64,000 nt of DNA. Origin: Streptomyces tailanensis. GTDB taxonomy: Bacteria > Actinomycetota > Actinomycetes > Streptomycetales > Streptomycetaceae. Positions 1-9,292 of the stretch are shown piece by piece; the first letter of the stretch is position 1, and the number at the start of each line of letters is the position of its first letter. The stretch is taken from the NCBI RefSeq assembly GCF_008386495.1, contig NZ_VTHJ01000027.1:41616-105615 (forward strand), given 5' to 3'. The translations under genes and the position numbers were made by a program. The notes beneath the pieces were generated by a model. The model worked only from the letters and a program-made list of their open reading frames with translations, searched no databases and was not told the DNA's origin.

Positions 1-22
1 CCCAGAAACTCCTATTCCGGCG

Positions 23-1156
23 GTGGCCGTGAAGACGACCGGCGCTGTGGTGGGCCTGGTTGCCACCGGTCCCCTGCTACTGGCCGCCCCGCTCGTCGTC
101 GTAGCCGCCAAGGATGCGGCGGCCTGTACGGCCAGCAGTACACAGGCTGTGGACAGCGCGGCCGTCGCGCGGCAAGTGGAGTCGATTCTGAACGGCGGCA
201 AGGGCGATTCGGTCTCGATCGCGGGTCTGAGCAATCCCGCGGAGCAGATACCGAACGCGAAGACCATCGTCGCCACGGGCGTCGCACTCAAGGTGCCAAC
301 GCGCGGGCAGGTGGTCGCCCTGGCGACCGCACTGCAGGAGTCCGGCCTGCGGAACCTGTCGTACGGGGACCGGGATTCACTCGGGCTGTTCCAGCAGCGT
401 CCGTCGCAGGGCTGGGGCACGGCCGAGCAGATCCAGGATCCCGTGTACGCGGCGACGCAGTTCTACACCCACCTCTTGAAGGTCGACGGGTGGCAGCAGC
501 TGACCGTCACGCAGGCCGCGCAGGAGGTCCAGCGCTCCGGCTACCCGGACGCGTACGCCAAGTGGGAGGACCTGGCCACCGCTCTGCAGTCGGCGATCGC
601 GAAGGCCCTGGGCTCCGCGGATGATGCTGGTGAATCGACCGAAACGGCGACCGCTGCCGTCGGTTCCTCCGCCTGCGGGACCGAGGGCGGCGTGGACGGT
701 GTCGGCTTCGGCACGATTCCCGCCGGGGCGCTGCCGGACGGGTACGAGGTTCCCGCCGACGCGCCCGCCGAGGTGCGGACGGCGATCCGGTGGGCGCTCG
801 GCCAGCTCGGCACTCCGTACCAGTGGGGTGGCTCATGCACGGACTCGCACGGACTGAACCCGATGGGACGCTGTGACTGCTCGTCGCTGATGCAGCGCTC
901 GTACGGTGCCGCCGGCGTGACGCTTTCCCGTACGACCTACACCCAGGTCAAGGAGGGCAAGGCCATCTCCCTGGGCGCGGTGAAGCCAGGAGATCTGCTG
1001 TTCACCGAGGGCACCGCCGCAGACCCCGATCACGTGGGGATGTACATCGGCTCCGGGCTGATCGTGCACGCACCCCATACCGGTGACGTGGTCCGGATCA
1101 CCACGCTCGCGGCCTGGAAGTCCCAGGTACTGGCCGTGCGTCGCATCGTCGCCTGA
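23..1156 (+). CDS. T4SS-associated bifunctional lysozyme-like / NlpC-P60 peptidoglycan hydrolase
   Basis: Cell-wall hydrolase of 377 aa, probably cutting peptidoglycan so the conjugation channel can cross the wall. An N-terminal hydrophobic segment (about residues 8-29, ending AAPLVVVAA) is a signal or anchor. Residues about 85-200 form a lysozyme/transglycosylase-like domain with an ALQESGLRNL helix and a GLFQQRPSQGWG loop. Residues about 255-377 form an NlpC/P60 (C40) domain with the catalytic Cys in CDCSSLMQ and the His in DPDHVGMYIG. This two-domain layout matches hydrolases of Gram-positive conjugative systems. The GTG start is the first in the window, but the frame is open to position 2, so the gene could begin further left. 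It heads the T4SS gene row. Confidence 0.85.
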   Translation: MAVKTTGAVVGLVATGPLLLAAPLVVVAAKDAAACTASSTQAVDSAAVARQVESILNGGKGDSVSIAGLSNPAEQIPNAKTIVATGVALKVPTRGQVVALATALQESGLRNLSYGDRDSLGLFQQRPSQGWGTAEQIQDPVYAATQFYTHLLKVDGWQQLTVTQAAQEVQRSGYPDAYAKWEDLATALQSAIAKALGSADDAGESTETATAAVGSSACGTEGGVDGVGFGTIPAGALPDGYEVPADAPAEVRTAIRWALGQLGTPYQWGGSCTDSHGLNPMGRCDCSSLMQRSYGAAGVTLSRTTYTQVKEGKAISLGAVKPGDLLFTEGTAADPDHVGMYIGSGLIVHAPHTGDVVRITTLAAWKSQVLAVRRIVA

Positions 1157-1405
1157 GCGCGCGGACCCCGGCCGTCCCATTCTCTCCGGCTCTGCGCTGG
1201 CTGTCATTGCCCCATTCGAAGGACCCCTCTGTGAAGCGAACGCCGCACTGCTACGGCCCGCATGGTCCTCGACTGCTCCCCCGGCTCTCCGCCGTGACTC
1301 CGGGGCCGTAGCTCCCCGGTTCCGAGGCCGTCGCCTCAGCCTCCCCTCCCACATCTCCGCCCTGCCAGGGCATCTCCGCACACCCATTTTCGAACTGGAG
1401 TTCAC

Positions 1406-1714
1406 ATGAAACTTGCCGAGCACGTCCGTTATCTGGCTTACGACCCGGGTGTGACGCCGAAGGAGGGCGGGCTGCCGGGCCTGTCGGTCCTGAAGGAGGT
1501 TATCTCCTCGATCAACCTGTTCGGCATCATCGCCGTCGTTGGTGCCTTGGCCGTCTCCGCCGTGGTGTGGGCCTGGGGCCACCACTCCGGCTCGCACCAG
1601 GCCGAGGCCAACGGCAAGAAGGGTGCCACGGTCGCCGCCGGCTGCGCGTTGCTGCTCGGTGCCGCGAACGGGATCGTCGCCTTCTTCTCCGCGCTCGGCT
1701 CGCAGGTCCACTGA
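1406..1714 (+). CDS. Small two-helix membrane protein of the T4SS cluster (DUF6112-like)
   Basis: A 102-aa protein with two hydrophobic helices (about residues 34-56 and 72-95) separated by a His/Lys-rich loop (WGHHSGSHQ). GGAG lies 5 nt before the ATG. Size, topology and position, between a wall hydrolase and a VirB6-like gene, fit small channel or pilin-like (VirB2-type) subunits of actinobacterial T4SSs, annotated as DUF6112 in Streptomyces from memory. Its TGA overlaps the next ATG (TGATG), so the two are translationally coupled. The 249 bp upstream hold no gene, only a short GC-rich inverted repeat at 1300-1319. The pilin role is inference. Confidence 0.75.
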   Translation: MKLAEHVRYLAYDPGVTPKEGGLPGLSVLKEVISSINLFGIIAVVGALAVSAVVWAWGHHSGSHQAEANGKKGATVAAGCALLLGAANGIVAFFSALGSQVH

Positions 1715-2412
1715 TGCCGGCGAATCGATCCGCCACGCACGCACGCCCGAGTAGCGCATCAGAAGTGCGCCGCCGAGTCCTGGCCGGGCTCGCGGTCCTG
1801 GCCGTCTTCACGGCGGTCGCCGGGCTGATCGCGTATCTCACTCGCGATGGCCACAGGGTGGCCCAGCCCTCCGCCCCGAGCGCGACCGGCTCGGCGACCG
1901 CAACGGCCAGCGCTGTCCCATCCCCGTCAGCCTCTGAGCCCGCTGGCAAGGGCTCGGTGGCCGAGCCGCCGAAGACAACGGACCCGGTGGTCTTCGGCAA
2001 GGCATTCGCCAAGGCCCTGTGGTCCTACGACACCCGCACGCTGTCGCAGCCGCAGCAGCTGGCCGGGTTGAAGGCGTGGATGACCAGCGAGAAGAAGTAC
2101 GCCGACTGGTCGTCGGTCAGCGCCCAGCTGCCCACGAAGGATCTGTGGAAGCAGCTGCGGACGAACGGCCAGTACGCCACCGCCCGCATCAGCGAGGGCC
2201 ACATCCCGACCGCGTTCACGGCCGCGCTCAACGAGAACCCGGGCGCGATCACGACCGCGTACGTGTACGCGGTCACCGTCACCGGCACCCAGTCCATCGC
2301 CTGGGACGGCGGCGGAGCTGGTGCCGAGTCCCGCTCGATCACGCTCGCCGTCCAGTGCCGCCCCCACGAGCGCTGCGCGCTGTCCGGCATCGCCCCGAGC
2401 GTCAGTCCCTGA
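1714..2412 (+). CDS. Single-pass membrane protein, possibly VirB8/TcpC-like T4SS component
   Basis: A 232-aa protein: short basic cytoplasmic N-terminus, one transmembrane helix (about residues 22-43, LAGLAVLAVFTAVAGLIAYL), a Ser/Ala/Pro-rich linker, then an extracytoplasmic globular domain (about 85-232). One helix followed by a compact alpha/beta domain is the topology of VirB8/TcpC assembly factors, but I see no diagnostic motif. The start is set by the ATG that overlaps the upstream stop; the frame stays open further left but that part is a shadow of the upstream gene. Membership of the T4SS operon is supported mainly by position. Confidence 0.65.
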   Translation: MPANRSATHARPSSASEVRRRVLAGLAVLAVFTAVAGLIAYLTRDGHRVAQPSAPSATGSATATASAVPSPSASEPAGKGSVAEPPKTTDPVVFGKAFAKALWSYDTRTLSQPQQLAGLKAWMTSEKKYADWSSVSAQLPTKDLWKQLRTNGQYATARISEGHIPTAFTAALNENPGAITTAYVYAVTVTGTQSIAWDGGGAGAESRSITLAVQCRPHERCALSGIAPSVSP

Positions 2413-2443
2413 CCCCGTACGAGAAAGAAAGGAGGCGTCTGCC

Positions 2444-3832
2444 ATGGCCGTGAACGTCTGTGAACTGCCGCTGATGTCCAGCGTCTGCGACAGCGTCACC
2501 AGCGGGGTCGGCGACGCCATCACCGACGGTATCGGCGCCTGGATCGCCAAGTCGACCGGCGAGCTCGCTGCTTCGGCGGCCGACCTCGCCGCCGAGGGCA
2601 TCAACGCCACCACCGCGGTGAACCTGAACGCGTCCTGGTTCCGCGACAACTACGAGCTGCTGCTGCCGATCGGGCTGATCCTCACCATCGGCACCTTCTG
2701 CCTGGCCCTGATCCGGGCCGCCTGGCGCCGCGACAGCGAGTCGCTGTTCGACGCGCTGAAGGGCACGATCGTGGGCGTCTTCTTCGCCTTCACTGCGATC
2801 GCCTTCACCACCGTTGCCCTGACCGTCGTCGATGCCCTGTCCGAGGGGTTGTTCACCCTCGCCAAGAGCAGCATCTCCGACGCGGTCCGCCGCGTCGTCC
2901 TGGTCAGCCAGTTCGGGCAACTGGGCGGACTGGGCTGGCTGGTCCAGGCAATGGTCGCTCTCGGCGCCGCCATCGGAGCGTTCATGTACTGGGGCGTGAT
3001 GGTCTTCCGCAAGGTCGGCATCCTGATCCTGGTCACCCTGGCGGTCTTCGCCGGGGCCGGAGGCGGCTGGGAGGTGGCCAAGCGCTGGCGGCGCGGCTGG
3101 ATCGAGGCCACCGCCACGCTCGTCGTGTCGAAGTTGCTGATGACGATCGTGTTCCTGACCGGTGTCTCGGCCATGGGCAAGGCGGATGCGAAGGACGGGC
3201 TGTCCGCCCTGTCGGATGCGATGGCCGGCATCGTCGTGCTCGCCCTGGTGATGCTCACCCCGTACGCCACGTACAAGTTCGTGCATTGGGCCGCCGATGG
3301 CGCAGGCGGCGAGGACCTGCACCGCTCGGGGTCCTCCGGCGTCGTCACCGCCGCCCGCGGAGCAAAGACCGCCGGGCAACTCGCGGTCCAGGCCGGCACC
3401 GGCACTCCTGCTCCGCAGGGTCCGGCGAGCGTACCGGGCATGGGTTCGGGCGGGGTCGCCTCCGGAATCGATCCCACCGGCGGCAGCGGCAGCGGTACGC
3501 CGAAGCAGGTCCGGTTCCGCTACGGCGAGGACCCCAACGCGTCCGGCGACAAGGGCACTCCGCTCATCAAGCGCCCGCCGACCGACGGCGACCGGGGCCA
3601 GCCGCTGATCCGGCGCCCCGGCCAGCAGACCGCGGCGAACGCCACGGCGTCGTCGGGCTCCGCAGCAGCCGAGGCACCCGCGGGCCCGCAACCCCAGGGT
3701 TCTCCGACTCCGCTCCGGCCTCCGGCCGCATCCGGAGGGGCGGCCTCGTCCGGCACCGGTCCCTCTCCGCAGGGCTCGGCGACGCCGCAGCAATGGGTCT
3801 ACCCCAACCCGCCGGGCGGATCTCGCTCCTAG
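2444..3832 (+). CDS. VirB6/TrbL-like polytopic T4SS channel protein
   Basis: A 462-aa protein with about six transmembrane segments between residues 70 and 300 (for example LLLPIGLILTIGTFCLALI and ILILVTLAVFAGAGG), then a long Pro/Gly/Ser-rich cytoplasmic tail. The N-terminus (CELPLMSSVCDSVTSGVGDAI) and the membrane core resemble TrbL/VirB6 inner-membrane proteins that line the translocation path. An ATG with AAAGGAGG about 10 nt upstream marks the start; the open frame extends further left but overlaps the previous gene. A strong hairpin follows the stop codon. Family assignment rests on topology and neighbourhood. Confidence 0.75.
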   Translation: MAVNVCELPLMSSVCDSVTSGVGDAITDGIGAWIAKSTGELAASAADLAAEGINATTAVNLNASWFRDNYELLLPIGLILTIGTFCLALIRAAWRRDSESLFDALKGTIVGVFFAFTAIAFTTVALTVVDALSEGLFTLAKSSISDAVRRVVLVSQFGQLGGLGWLVQAMVALGAAIGAFMYWGVMVFRKVGILILVTLAVFAGAGGGWEVAKRWRRGWIEATATLVVSKLLMTIVFLTGVSAMGKADAKDGLSALSDAMAGIVVLALVMLTPYATYKFVHWAADGAGGEDLHRSGSSGVVTAARGAKTAGQLAVQAGTGTPAPQGPASVPGMGSGGVASGIDPTGGSGSGTPKQVRFRYGEDPNASGDKGTPLIKRPPTDGDRGQPLIRRPGQQTAANATASSGSAAAEAPAGPQPQGSPTPLRPPAASGGAASSGTGPSPQGSATPQQWVYPNPPGGSRS

Positions 3833-3846
3833 CCCCTGGCTGACCC

Positions 3847-3878
3847 GGGCGGGCCGCCCCGATGGCGGCGGCCCGCCC
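3847..3878 (+). terminator. Strong GC hairpin between the VirB6-like and SCO6880-like genes
   Basis: Perfect 12-bp arms GGGCGGGCCGCC (3847-3858) and GGCGGCCCGCCC (3867-3878) around an 8-nt loop, 15 bp after the upstream stop. There is no U tract, which is common for Streptomyces terminators. Because genes of the same complex continue on both sides, it may act as a partial terminator or mRNA-stabilising element. Confidence 0.6.
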
Positions 3879-3923
3879 CCCCTTCCTCCTGTCTCTGCAT
3901 CTCGTTTCAAGGACGGCTTCGCC

Positions 3924-5393
3924 ATGCTTTCCGACACTTCATCGGCCGAGGCCACGGCCACGGTCAAATTCCCGCACCGCTCCCGGCGCGGCGTGCTGCT
4001 CGGCCTGACTGCCGCCCAGCTCGTCGTCGTGGCCGCCACCGGCCTGCTGCTGCTCGCGGTTCTGCTCACCGCCGGCGTCACCGGAGCCCTCAAGCTGCTA
4101 CCGCTGTGGGCGGTGATCGCGGTCGCGGTCTTCGCCCGGCACCACGGCCGCTCTCTCGCCGACTGGTCCCCCATCGTGCTGCGCTATGTCCTGCGTCGTG
4201 CCCGTGGCCAGCTGCTCTGGCTCGTCCGGCCCTCCACCCGGCCGCGCCGCGAGGGCCTGCTGCATCTGCCCGGCACCGCCGCCTCCCTGCGCGTGGTCGC
4301 CTCGCCCGACCGCCGCTTCGGCGCCGTCCACGACCCGCATCAGCAGACATTGACCGCGGTCGTGAAGATCTCCAGCCGGGCCTTCGCCCTCCTCGATCCG
4401 GCCACCCAGAACGCCAACGTCGCCGGATGGGGCCGGGCCCTCGCCGCGCTGGCCCGCACCGGGCACATCGCCCGAATCCAGGTCCTGGAGCGCACCGTCC
4501 CTGACTCCGGCGACGCGCTCAACCGCTACTGGGAGGACCAAGGCCGCCCCGACACCCACCTGGCGGGCCCTGTCTACGCCGATCTGCTGGCCGCCGCCGG
4601 TCCCGCCGCTGCGCCGCACGAGGCGTACGTCGCCCTGGCCCTGGACCTCAAGGCCGCGCGACGGCTGATCAACCAGGCCGGAGGAGGGCTCACCGGTGCC
4701 TTCGCGGTCCTCTCCCAGCTGACGGCAACCTTCGATCAGGCGGCCCGCAACGCCGGACTCACCCCCGCCGGCTGGCTCACCGGCAGCGAGATCGCCGCCG
4801 TGGTGCGCACCGCATACGACCCTGCGGCATCCGCGGCTCTGGACCGCTGGTCGGCCTCCGGGCGCCCGCAGGCCGATCCGGCTGCTGCCGGCCCCGTAGT
4901 CTTGGTGGAGAAGGCCGACCGGATCCAGACCGACACCGCGCACCACGCGGTGTTCTGGATCGAGAACTGGCCCCGGATCGAGACCAGCCCGGGGTTCCTG
5001 CACCAGCTGCTGTTCGTGTCCGGCGTGCGCCGCGCCCTTTCACTCACCTACGCCCCCAAGGGTCTCGATGCTGCGTTGAAGGACGTCCAGCGGAAGAAGG
5101 CCACCGTGATCGCGGATGCAGCGGAGCGGCAGCGCAAGGGCCAGGTCGACTCGGAAGAGGACTCGGTCGAGTACGCGGACATCAAGGCGCGTGAGCGGCA
5201 GCTGATCGCCGGCCACGCCGATGTCGCGCTGACCGGACTGCTCACGGTCTCCGCCGAGAGCGATGAACAGCTCAACGCAGCCTGCGCCGCCGTCGAGACC
5301 GCCGCTGTCGCCGCGCTGGTCGATCTGCGCCGCTTGACCTGGCAGCAGGCCGAAGCGTTTACCAATGCGGCCCTGCCCCTCGCCCGCCCGTAA
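3924..5393 (+). CDS. SCO6880-type T4SS membrane protein (PrgI-like N-terminus)
   Basis: A 489-aa protein with a soluble start (TATVKFPHRSRRGVLLGL) running into two closely spaced transmembrane helices (about residues 30-70), then a large cytoplasmic domain. This is the arrangement of the Streptomyces SCO6880 family, whose N-terminus resembles PrgI/TcpE proteins. The cytoplasmic part (residues about 95-489) resembles the N-terminal region of VirB4 ATPases but has no P-loop; the separate VirB4-like ATPase follows one gene later. The two together may correspond to a split PrgI-VirB4 module. AAGGA lies 10 nt before the ATG. Confidence 0.8.
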   Translation: MLSDTSSAEATATVKFPHRSRRGVLLGLTAAQLVVVAATGLLLLAVLLTAGVTGALKLLPLWAVIAVAVFARHHGRSLADWSPIVLRYVLRRARGQLLWLVRPSTRPRREGLLHLPGTAASLRVVASPDRRFGAVHDPHQQTLTAVVKISSRAFALLDPATQNANVAGWGRALAALARTGHIARIQVLERTVPDSGDALNRYWEDQGRPDTHLAGPVYADLLAAAGPAAAPHEAYVALALDLKAARRLINQAGGGLTGAFAVLSQLTATFDQAARNAGLTPAGWLTGSEIAAVVRTAYDPAASAALDRWSASGRPQADPAAAGPVVLVEKADRIQTDTAHHAVFWIENWPRIETSPGFLHQLLFVSGVRRALSLTYAPKGLDAALKDVQRKKATVIADAAERQRKGQVDSEEDSVEYADIKARERQLIAGHADVALTGLLTVSAESDEQLNAACAAVETAAVAALVDLRRLTWQQAEAFTNAALPLARP

Positions 5394-5434
5394 CGCTCCG
5401 TCCTCTCACCCGCACCTTGCCGAAGGGCATCGCC

Positions 5435-5896
5435 ATGCTGACCCCGCAGCCGCCGCTGCCCGACCTCGCCCCGGATTTCGTGCCGTTCGCCACCGCTGCG
5501 CTCGACTTCCACCGCAGCATCAACATCCCCGCCGGAACGGTCGCGGCCAGCCGCGCCGAGCTGGACTCCCTGCACGCCCATCTGATCTCCCTGCACGGCC
5601 TGTTCGACGCCCACACCACCCGCACGGCTGTCGTCGCCGAGGCCGAGGGCGACCACCTGCGAGCCGTACGGACCCGGCTGTGGCAGGCCGCCGAGCACCT
5701 CCACGCCGCGTACCACGCAGCACCCCACCCTGCCACCGGCCAACCGCGCAGCCCGGAGGCGTGTCGCGCCGGTCTTCCTGAGGGTGCCCCGGAGCTGTCG
5801 ATCTGTCAGCGCCATCTCGCTACCGCCGCACGGGTCCGTCGCCAGACCACCCCGGCCGAGCTGCACGACCCATTCACCGGCCTCATCCGCCACTGA
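5435..5896 (+). CDS. Small soluble protein between SCO6880-like and VirB4-like genes, unknown function
   Basis: A 153-aa protein, unrecognised. It is mostly alpha-helical, with HLISLHGLFDAHTTR and an ARLW-type helix pair, His-rich, and has no membrane segment. The frame is also open from a TTG at 5417, but the ATG at 5435 has GAAGGG upstream and is preferred. Its fixed place between two T4SS core genes suggests a structural or assembly partner of the ATPase; that is inference only. It lacks the Arg-rich C-terminal tail found in many later genes. Confidence 0.65.
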   Translation: MLTPQPPLPDLAPDFVPFATAALDFHRSINIPAGTVAASRAELDSLHAHLISLHGLFDAHTTRTAVVAEAEGDHLRAVRTRLWQAAEHLHAAYHAAPHPATGQPRSPEACRAGLPEGAPELSICQRHLATAARVRRQTTPAELHDPFTGLIRH

Positions 5897-5922
5897 CCAC
5901 CGCCCAAGGAGTTCCTGCACCC

Positions 5923-7485
5923 ATGGCGATCCGTACGCGCGCCAGCGCCAGCCCCCTGTTCACCCCGCGCAAGGCCAGCCGCGCCACAGCTCGCGCCGCG
6001 CGAGAAGAGTTCGCCGCCGCCCGCCACACCGCCCGCCACACCGCCCGGCCCGAGACCCGCCCCACCGCTCCCAGTGCCGACCCGGATCTGCGGGCCACCT
6101 ACCCCACCTCGGGAAGGCCCGGCCCCGCCTCCGCCCGAGGCGGCCTCCTCAAACTGCCCGCGCACCGGATGACGACGGCCACCGCGAGCGGCGCGTATCC
6201 CTTCCTCGCCGAGGGCGGGCTCGGCGCACAGGGCATCTACATCGGCCGCGATGTCCACGCCGAAGCCGCGTTCACCTACGACCCGTTCGCTTTGTACGGG
6301 CGTCTGGAGGGCTTCACCAACCCGAACATCCTGCTGGCCGGGATCATCGGCATGGGCAAGTCCGCCCTCGCCAAGTCCCTTGCGGTACGCGCCGTCGCCT
6401 TCGGCTACCGCATCTACGTCCCCTGCGATCCCAAGGGCGAGTGGACAGCCGTCGCCCAGGCCCTCGGCGGCAGCACCATCGCCCTCGGCCCCGGCCTCCC
6501 GGGACGGTTGAACCCGCTCGACGCCCCTGCGAAGCCGTACGGCGTCAGCGAGCAGGACTGGAAGGGTGAGGTCCGCAAGCGACGCCTGCTGCTGCTCGGT
6601 TCCCTCGCCCGTACCGTCCTGCGCCGCGATCTGCACCCGATGGAGCACACCGCGCTCGACGTCGCCCTCGACCAGGTCGTCGCTGCGGCCGAGGCCACCG
6701 GCGCCACGCCGCTGCTCGGCGATGTCGCCCATGTCCTGGGCACACCGGCGCGGCTCGACGCGGCCACCGGTGAGCTGTCCGGGCGGCTGGGCCAGGCCGC
6801 CGAGGATCTAGCGCACGCCCTGCGCCGTCTCGTCCACGGTGACTTGGCCGGGATGTTCGACGCCCCCTCCACCGTCGTCTTCGACCCGGCCGCGCCGATG
6901 CTGTCCATCGACCTGTCCCGGCTCGGCGGCGCCGGCGACGACACGGCCCTCGTCCTCGCTATGACCTGTGCCTCAGCGTGGATGGAGGCCGCCCTCGCCG
7001 ACCCCACCGGTGGCAGGCGCTGGGTGATCTACGACGAAGCCTGGCGCGTCATGCGGCACGTTGCCCTGCTGGAGCGCATGCAGTCGCAGTGGAAGCTCTC
7101 CCGAGGACTCGGCATCGCCAACCTGATGGTGATCCACCGGCTGTCCGACCTGCTGACCGCGGGCGACGCCGGATCGCGGGGCCGTGCACTCGCCGAGGGC
7201 CTGCTGACCGACTGCTCCACACGGATCATCTACCGCCAGGAAGCAGACCAACTCGCCACCGCCGCCACCCTCCTGGGCCTGACCGGCGTCGAGACCCAAG
7301 CCGTCTCCGCCCTCACCAAGGGACGCGGCCTGTGGAAGGTGGCAGGCCGGTCATTCATCACTCAACACCTCCTCCATCCGCGCGAGCTCGAACTCTTCGA
7401 CACGGACTCCCGGATGCAGGCAATCCCCCGTGAGTTCACGGCAACTGAAGGCTTCTCAGCCACGTCTGCGCCGCGCGCCCGCTGA
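5923..7485 (+). CDS. VirB4-like T4SS ATPase
   Basis: A 520-aa cytoplasmic ATPase that would power channel assembly and substrate transfer. Walker A is at residues about 140-148 (GIIGMGKSAL) and Walker B at about 365-375 (RRWVIYDEAW). Downstream come the RMQSQWKLSRGLG and VIHRLSDL motifs typical of VirB4/TraE enzymes. The N-terminal 80 residues are basic and low-complexity. At 520 aa it is shorter than full VirB4 (about 800 aa); the missing N-terminal part may be supplied by the SCO6880-type protein two genes earlier. AAGGAG lies 11 nt before the ATG. Confidence 0.88.
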   Translation: MAIRTRASASPLFTPRKASRATARAAREEFAAARHTARHTARPETRPTAPSADPDLRATYPTSGRPGPASARGGLLKLPAHRMTTATASGAYPFLAEGGLGAQGIYIGRDVHAEAAFTYDPFALYGRLEGFTNPNILLAGIIGMGKSALAKSLAVRAVAFGYRIYVPCDPKGEWTAVAQALGGSTIALGPGLPGRLNPLDAPAKPYGVSEQDWKGEVRKRRLLLLGSLARTVLRRDLHPMEHTALDVALDQVVAAAEATGATPLLGDVAHVLGTPARLDAATGELSGRLGQAAEDLAHALRRLVHGDLAGMFDAPSTVVFDPAAPMLSIDLSRLGGAGDDTALVLAMTCASAWMEAALADPTGGRRWVIYDEAWRVMRHVALLERMQSQWKLSRGLGIANLMVIHRLSDLLTAGDAGSRGRALAEGLLTDCSTRIIYRQEADQLATAATLLGLTGVETQAVSALTKGRGLWKVAGRSFITQHLLHPRELELFDTDSRMQAIPREFTATEGFSATSAPRAR

Positions 7486-7505
7486 ACGGCGCCCCAGTCG
7501 GCTTC

Positions 7506-7553
7506 CTATCCCAATTTCCCGGCCTCGCCAAACGTCTCCAGGCCCGGATCCTC
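7506..7553. repeat. 48-bp intergenic element, copy A
   Basis: Begins CTATC and ends CGGATCCTC, with CCGGCC and GCCAA at fixed internal positions. Copies of exactly the same length occur at 11330-11377 and 19611-19658. This copy lies just after the virB4-like stop and 63 bp before the next start. The role is unknown. Confidence 0.55.
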
Positions 7554-7616
7554 AGCGACACCACTCACGCCACACATCTGCGTCGAACCGTCCTCCACGC
7601 CACAGAAGGCCACCCC

Positions 7617-8339
7617 ATGCCCGAGCCCCTCCCCGCCATTCGTATCGCCCGCCGTCCCACCAGCGGCGTCACCGCAGAAGGCGCTGACGCATTCGCCGCC
7701 ACGCTCCTGGAACGGGCCGGATTCATCCCCCAGTCCTCGATCCGCCAGTCCTGGTACCGGCTCCACTACGACATGGGCGAGGACTACGAGAACGAAAAGG
7801 CCACCTACGCCTACGAGATGGTCACCGCCGCCCGCTACCCGGTGGTCATCGACCCGTCGCTGCTCCTGCGCAATGGCCGCACCGGCACGCCTCCCCTCGC
7901 CGCCACGCACGACGCCTACAACCAGACCCTGAGCACGCTGATCGACGAGATCGTCCACAGCGACGAAGCCGTCGAGGTCGCCGCCCTCCTCTACGTCCTC
8001 ACCGACGAAAAGATCGGCATGCTGCCCGCGCTCCGCGAAGTGGTGGAGAAGGCCGGCTTCTGGGTCGAAGGACTCGGCACCACGCCGCTGACGGAGCGGT
8101 TGCGCAAGGCCAATCGCGCACTGCTCGACGCCACCGTCGGTATCCATCAGACCGCCGACAACCTGCTCGCCCTCCCCGACGACAGCCAGCGCCGTCCCGT
8201 ACCCCAGTGGCTGTTGCGAACCCAGGCCGCCCAGGCACGGACGGCCGCCACCACAGGCCATGCCCCAGCCAGCCCCGGTTCCGACGAGGCCGAGTCGTCG
8301 CGTCCGGCCGCCCCGCAGTCGCCGCGCCGTACGCGCTGA
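7617..8339 (+). CDS. Member 1 of a five-gene related family, unknown function, with Arg-rich C-terminal tail
   Basis: A 240-aa soluble protein. Residues 1-85 form a small alpha/beta module shared with four following genes: GADAFAATLLERAGF, then a run ending ARYPVVIDPSLL. Residues about 95-190 are a helical domain (LIDEIVHSDEAVEVAALLY). The last 40 residues are disordered and end SPRRTR, with QAAQARTAATT at the tail start. It is closest to the gene at 11421, which also begins MPEP and carries GADA(F/L)AATLL. Lying between virB4-like and virD4-like genes, the family may act with the conjugation machine, but no catalytic motif is visible. Confidence 0.65.
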   Translation: MPEPLPAIRIARRPTSGVTAEGADAFAATLLERAGFIPQSSIRQSWYRLHYDMGEDYENEKATYAYEMVTAARYPVVIDPSLLLRNGRTGTPPLAATHDAYNQTLSTLIDEIVHSDEAVEVAALLYVLTDEKIGMLPALREVVEKAGFWVEGLGTTPLTERLRKANRALLDATVGIHQTADNLLALPDDSQRRPVPQWLLRTQAAQARTAATTGHAPASPGSDEAESSRPAAPQSPRRTR

Positions 8340-8556
8340 TCTCCTCCCCTCTGATCGGGCGGGGCCCTCTTGTGCGGACACCAGCTCCGCCTTGGACATC
8401 ACCATCGCCTGCGACCGGCCAGCACGCCGTCACCTGGACGGCAACACGTGGCCGGGCCGCCACCCGCCACCGTCCTGGCGGTCTTTGCCCCGCCGACCTC
8501 CGCACCGGGCCAGCCGCGCCGCCGCTGACCTTCCCGACGCCAGAAGAGACACCCTC

Positions 8557-9255
8557 ATGGACGACCCGCACATAGTCATCGGCAGCCACCCTGACCTGGG
8601 GATTGTGGCCGCCAACCGGCACAACACCCCTGTCATCGACCACGTTCTACGGCGCGTGGGCTTCGAGCCCGTTCCTAGCCGCCGCCAGCTGTACGCTCTG
8701 GCCGAGCCCGACCGCGACGGGATCCGCCGTACCCGCCAGGCCGTGCAGAGCTTGCGCATCGTGCGCTACCAAGTGGCTGTCGACGCTGATCTCGAGCCCG
8801 ACTCGCTGCCGTCCCAGCCCTCCCAGAACCGCCATCGCGACCCCGCCGAGAGTCTGTCCGGGCCGAACGCACACGCTCGCGCCCTCGCCTCTGACATCGC
8901 TGCCGGTCGGCTGGTCCTCCTCGATCAACTGCGGGATCCGGAAGGCACCCTGCGCGCCGTCGGTACCTACCCCGCGACGGGCGAGGGCGTCCTGCTCTAC
9001 GGCGAGGGCGACCTGCGGTACGTCGAGACCCGGCTCGCGGATACCGACCGTGCGCTCACAGCCTTCGCCTACGTCCGCGGCAACGGCCGCCCTGTGCCAC
9101 CACCGGAGCCGCGAGCGCGGGCAGCCACCGCTGTCTCTCCCGCCCGCTCGACCCTGCGCCACCCGGTCCGTGCGGCGACCGACACCCCGGGCAGCCGCCC
9201 ACTGACCGCACCACCGGCTGCCGGACTGCGGGCGCCAGGGCACCGCTCCCGTTGA
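8557..9255 (+). CDS. Member 2 of the five-gene family, with C-terminal tail
   Basis: A 232-aa protein. It opens with the signature IVIGSHPDLGIVAA, then VLRRVGFEPVP and YQVAVDADL, the module shared with the genes at 9293 and 10010. The central helical domain differs from its siblings: ALASDIAAGRLVLLDQLRDP, then a beta-rich GEGVLLYGEGDLRYVETRL. The tail RARAATAVSPARS...GHRSR is the shared disordered basic end. The frame is open upstream to 8260, but the ATG at 8557 follows AGAAGAGA and aligns with the siblings' starts. The 217 bp between genes 1 and 2 show no other gene. Confidence 0.6.
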   Translation: MDDPHIVIGSHPDLGIVAANRHNTPVIDHVLRRVGFEPVPSRRQLYALAEPDRDGIRRTRQAVQSLRIVRYQVAVDADLEPDSLPSQPSQNRHRDPAESLSGPNAHARALASDIAAGRLVLLDQLRDPEGTLRAVGTYPATGEGVLLYGEGDLRYVETRLADTDRALTAFAYVRGNGRPVPPPEPRARAATAVSPARSTLRHPVRAATDTPGSRPLTAPPAAGLRAPGHRSR

Positions 9256-9292
9256 TCAGCCCCCGTTCCCCGAACCCCAGGAGCACACCGCG

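Noticed and set aside
2402..4174. Long minus-strand frame of 590 codons
   Set aside because: Antisense of the VirB6-like and SCO6880-like genes; Arg/Gly-rich and without a plausible domain.
6021..6060. Short repeat in the virB4-like N-terminus (RHTARHTARP)
   Set aside because: Only two to three imperfect units in a low-complexity region; no reason to assign function.
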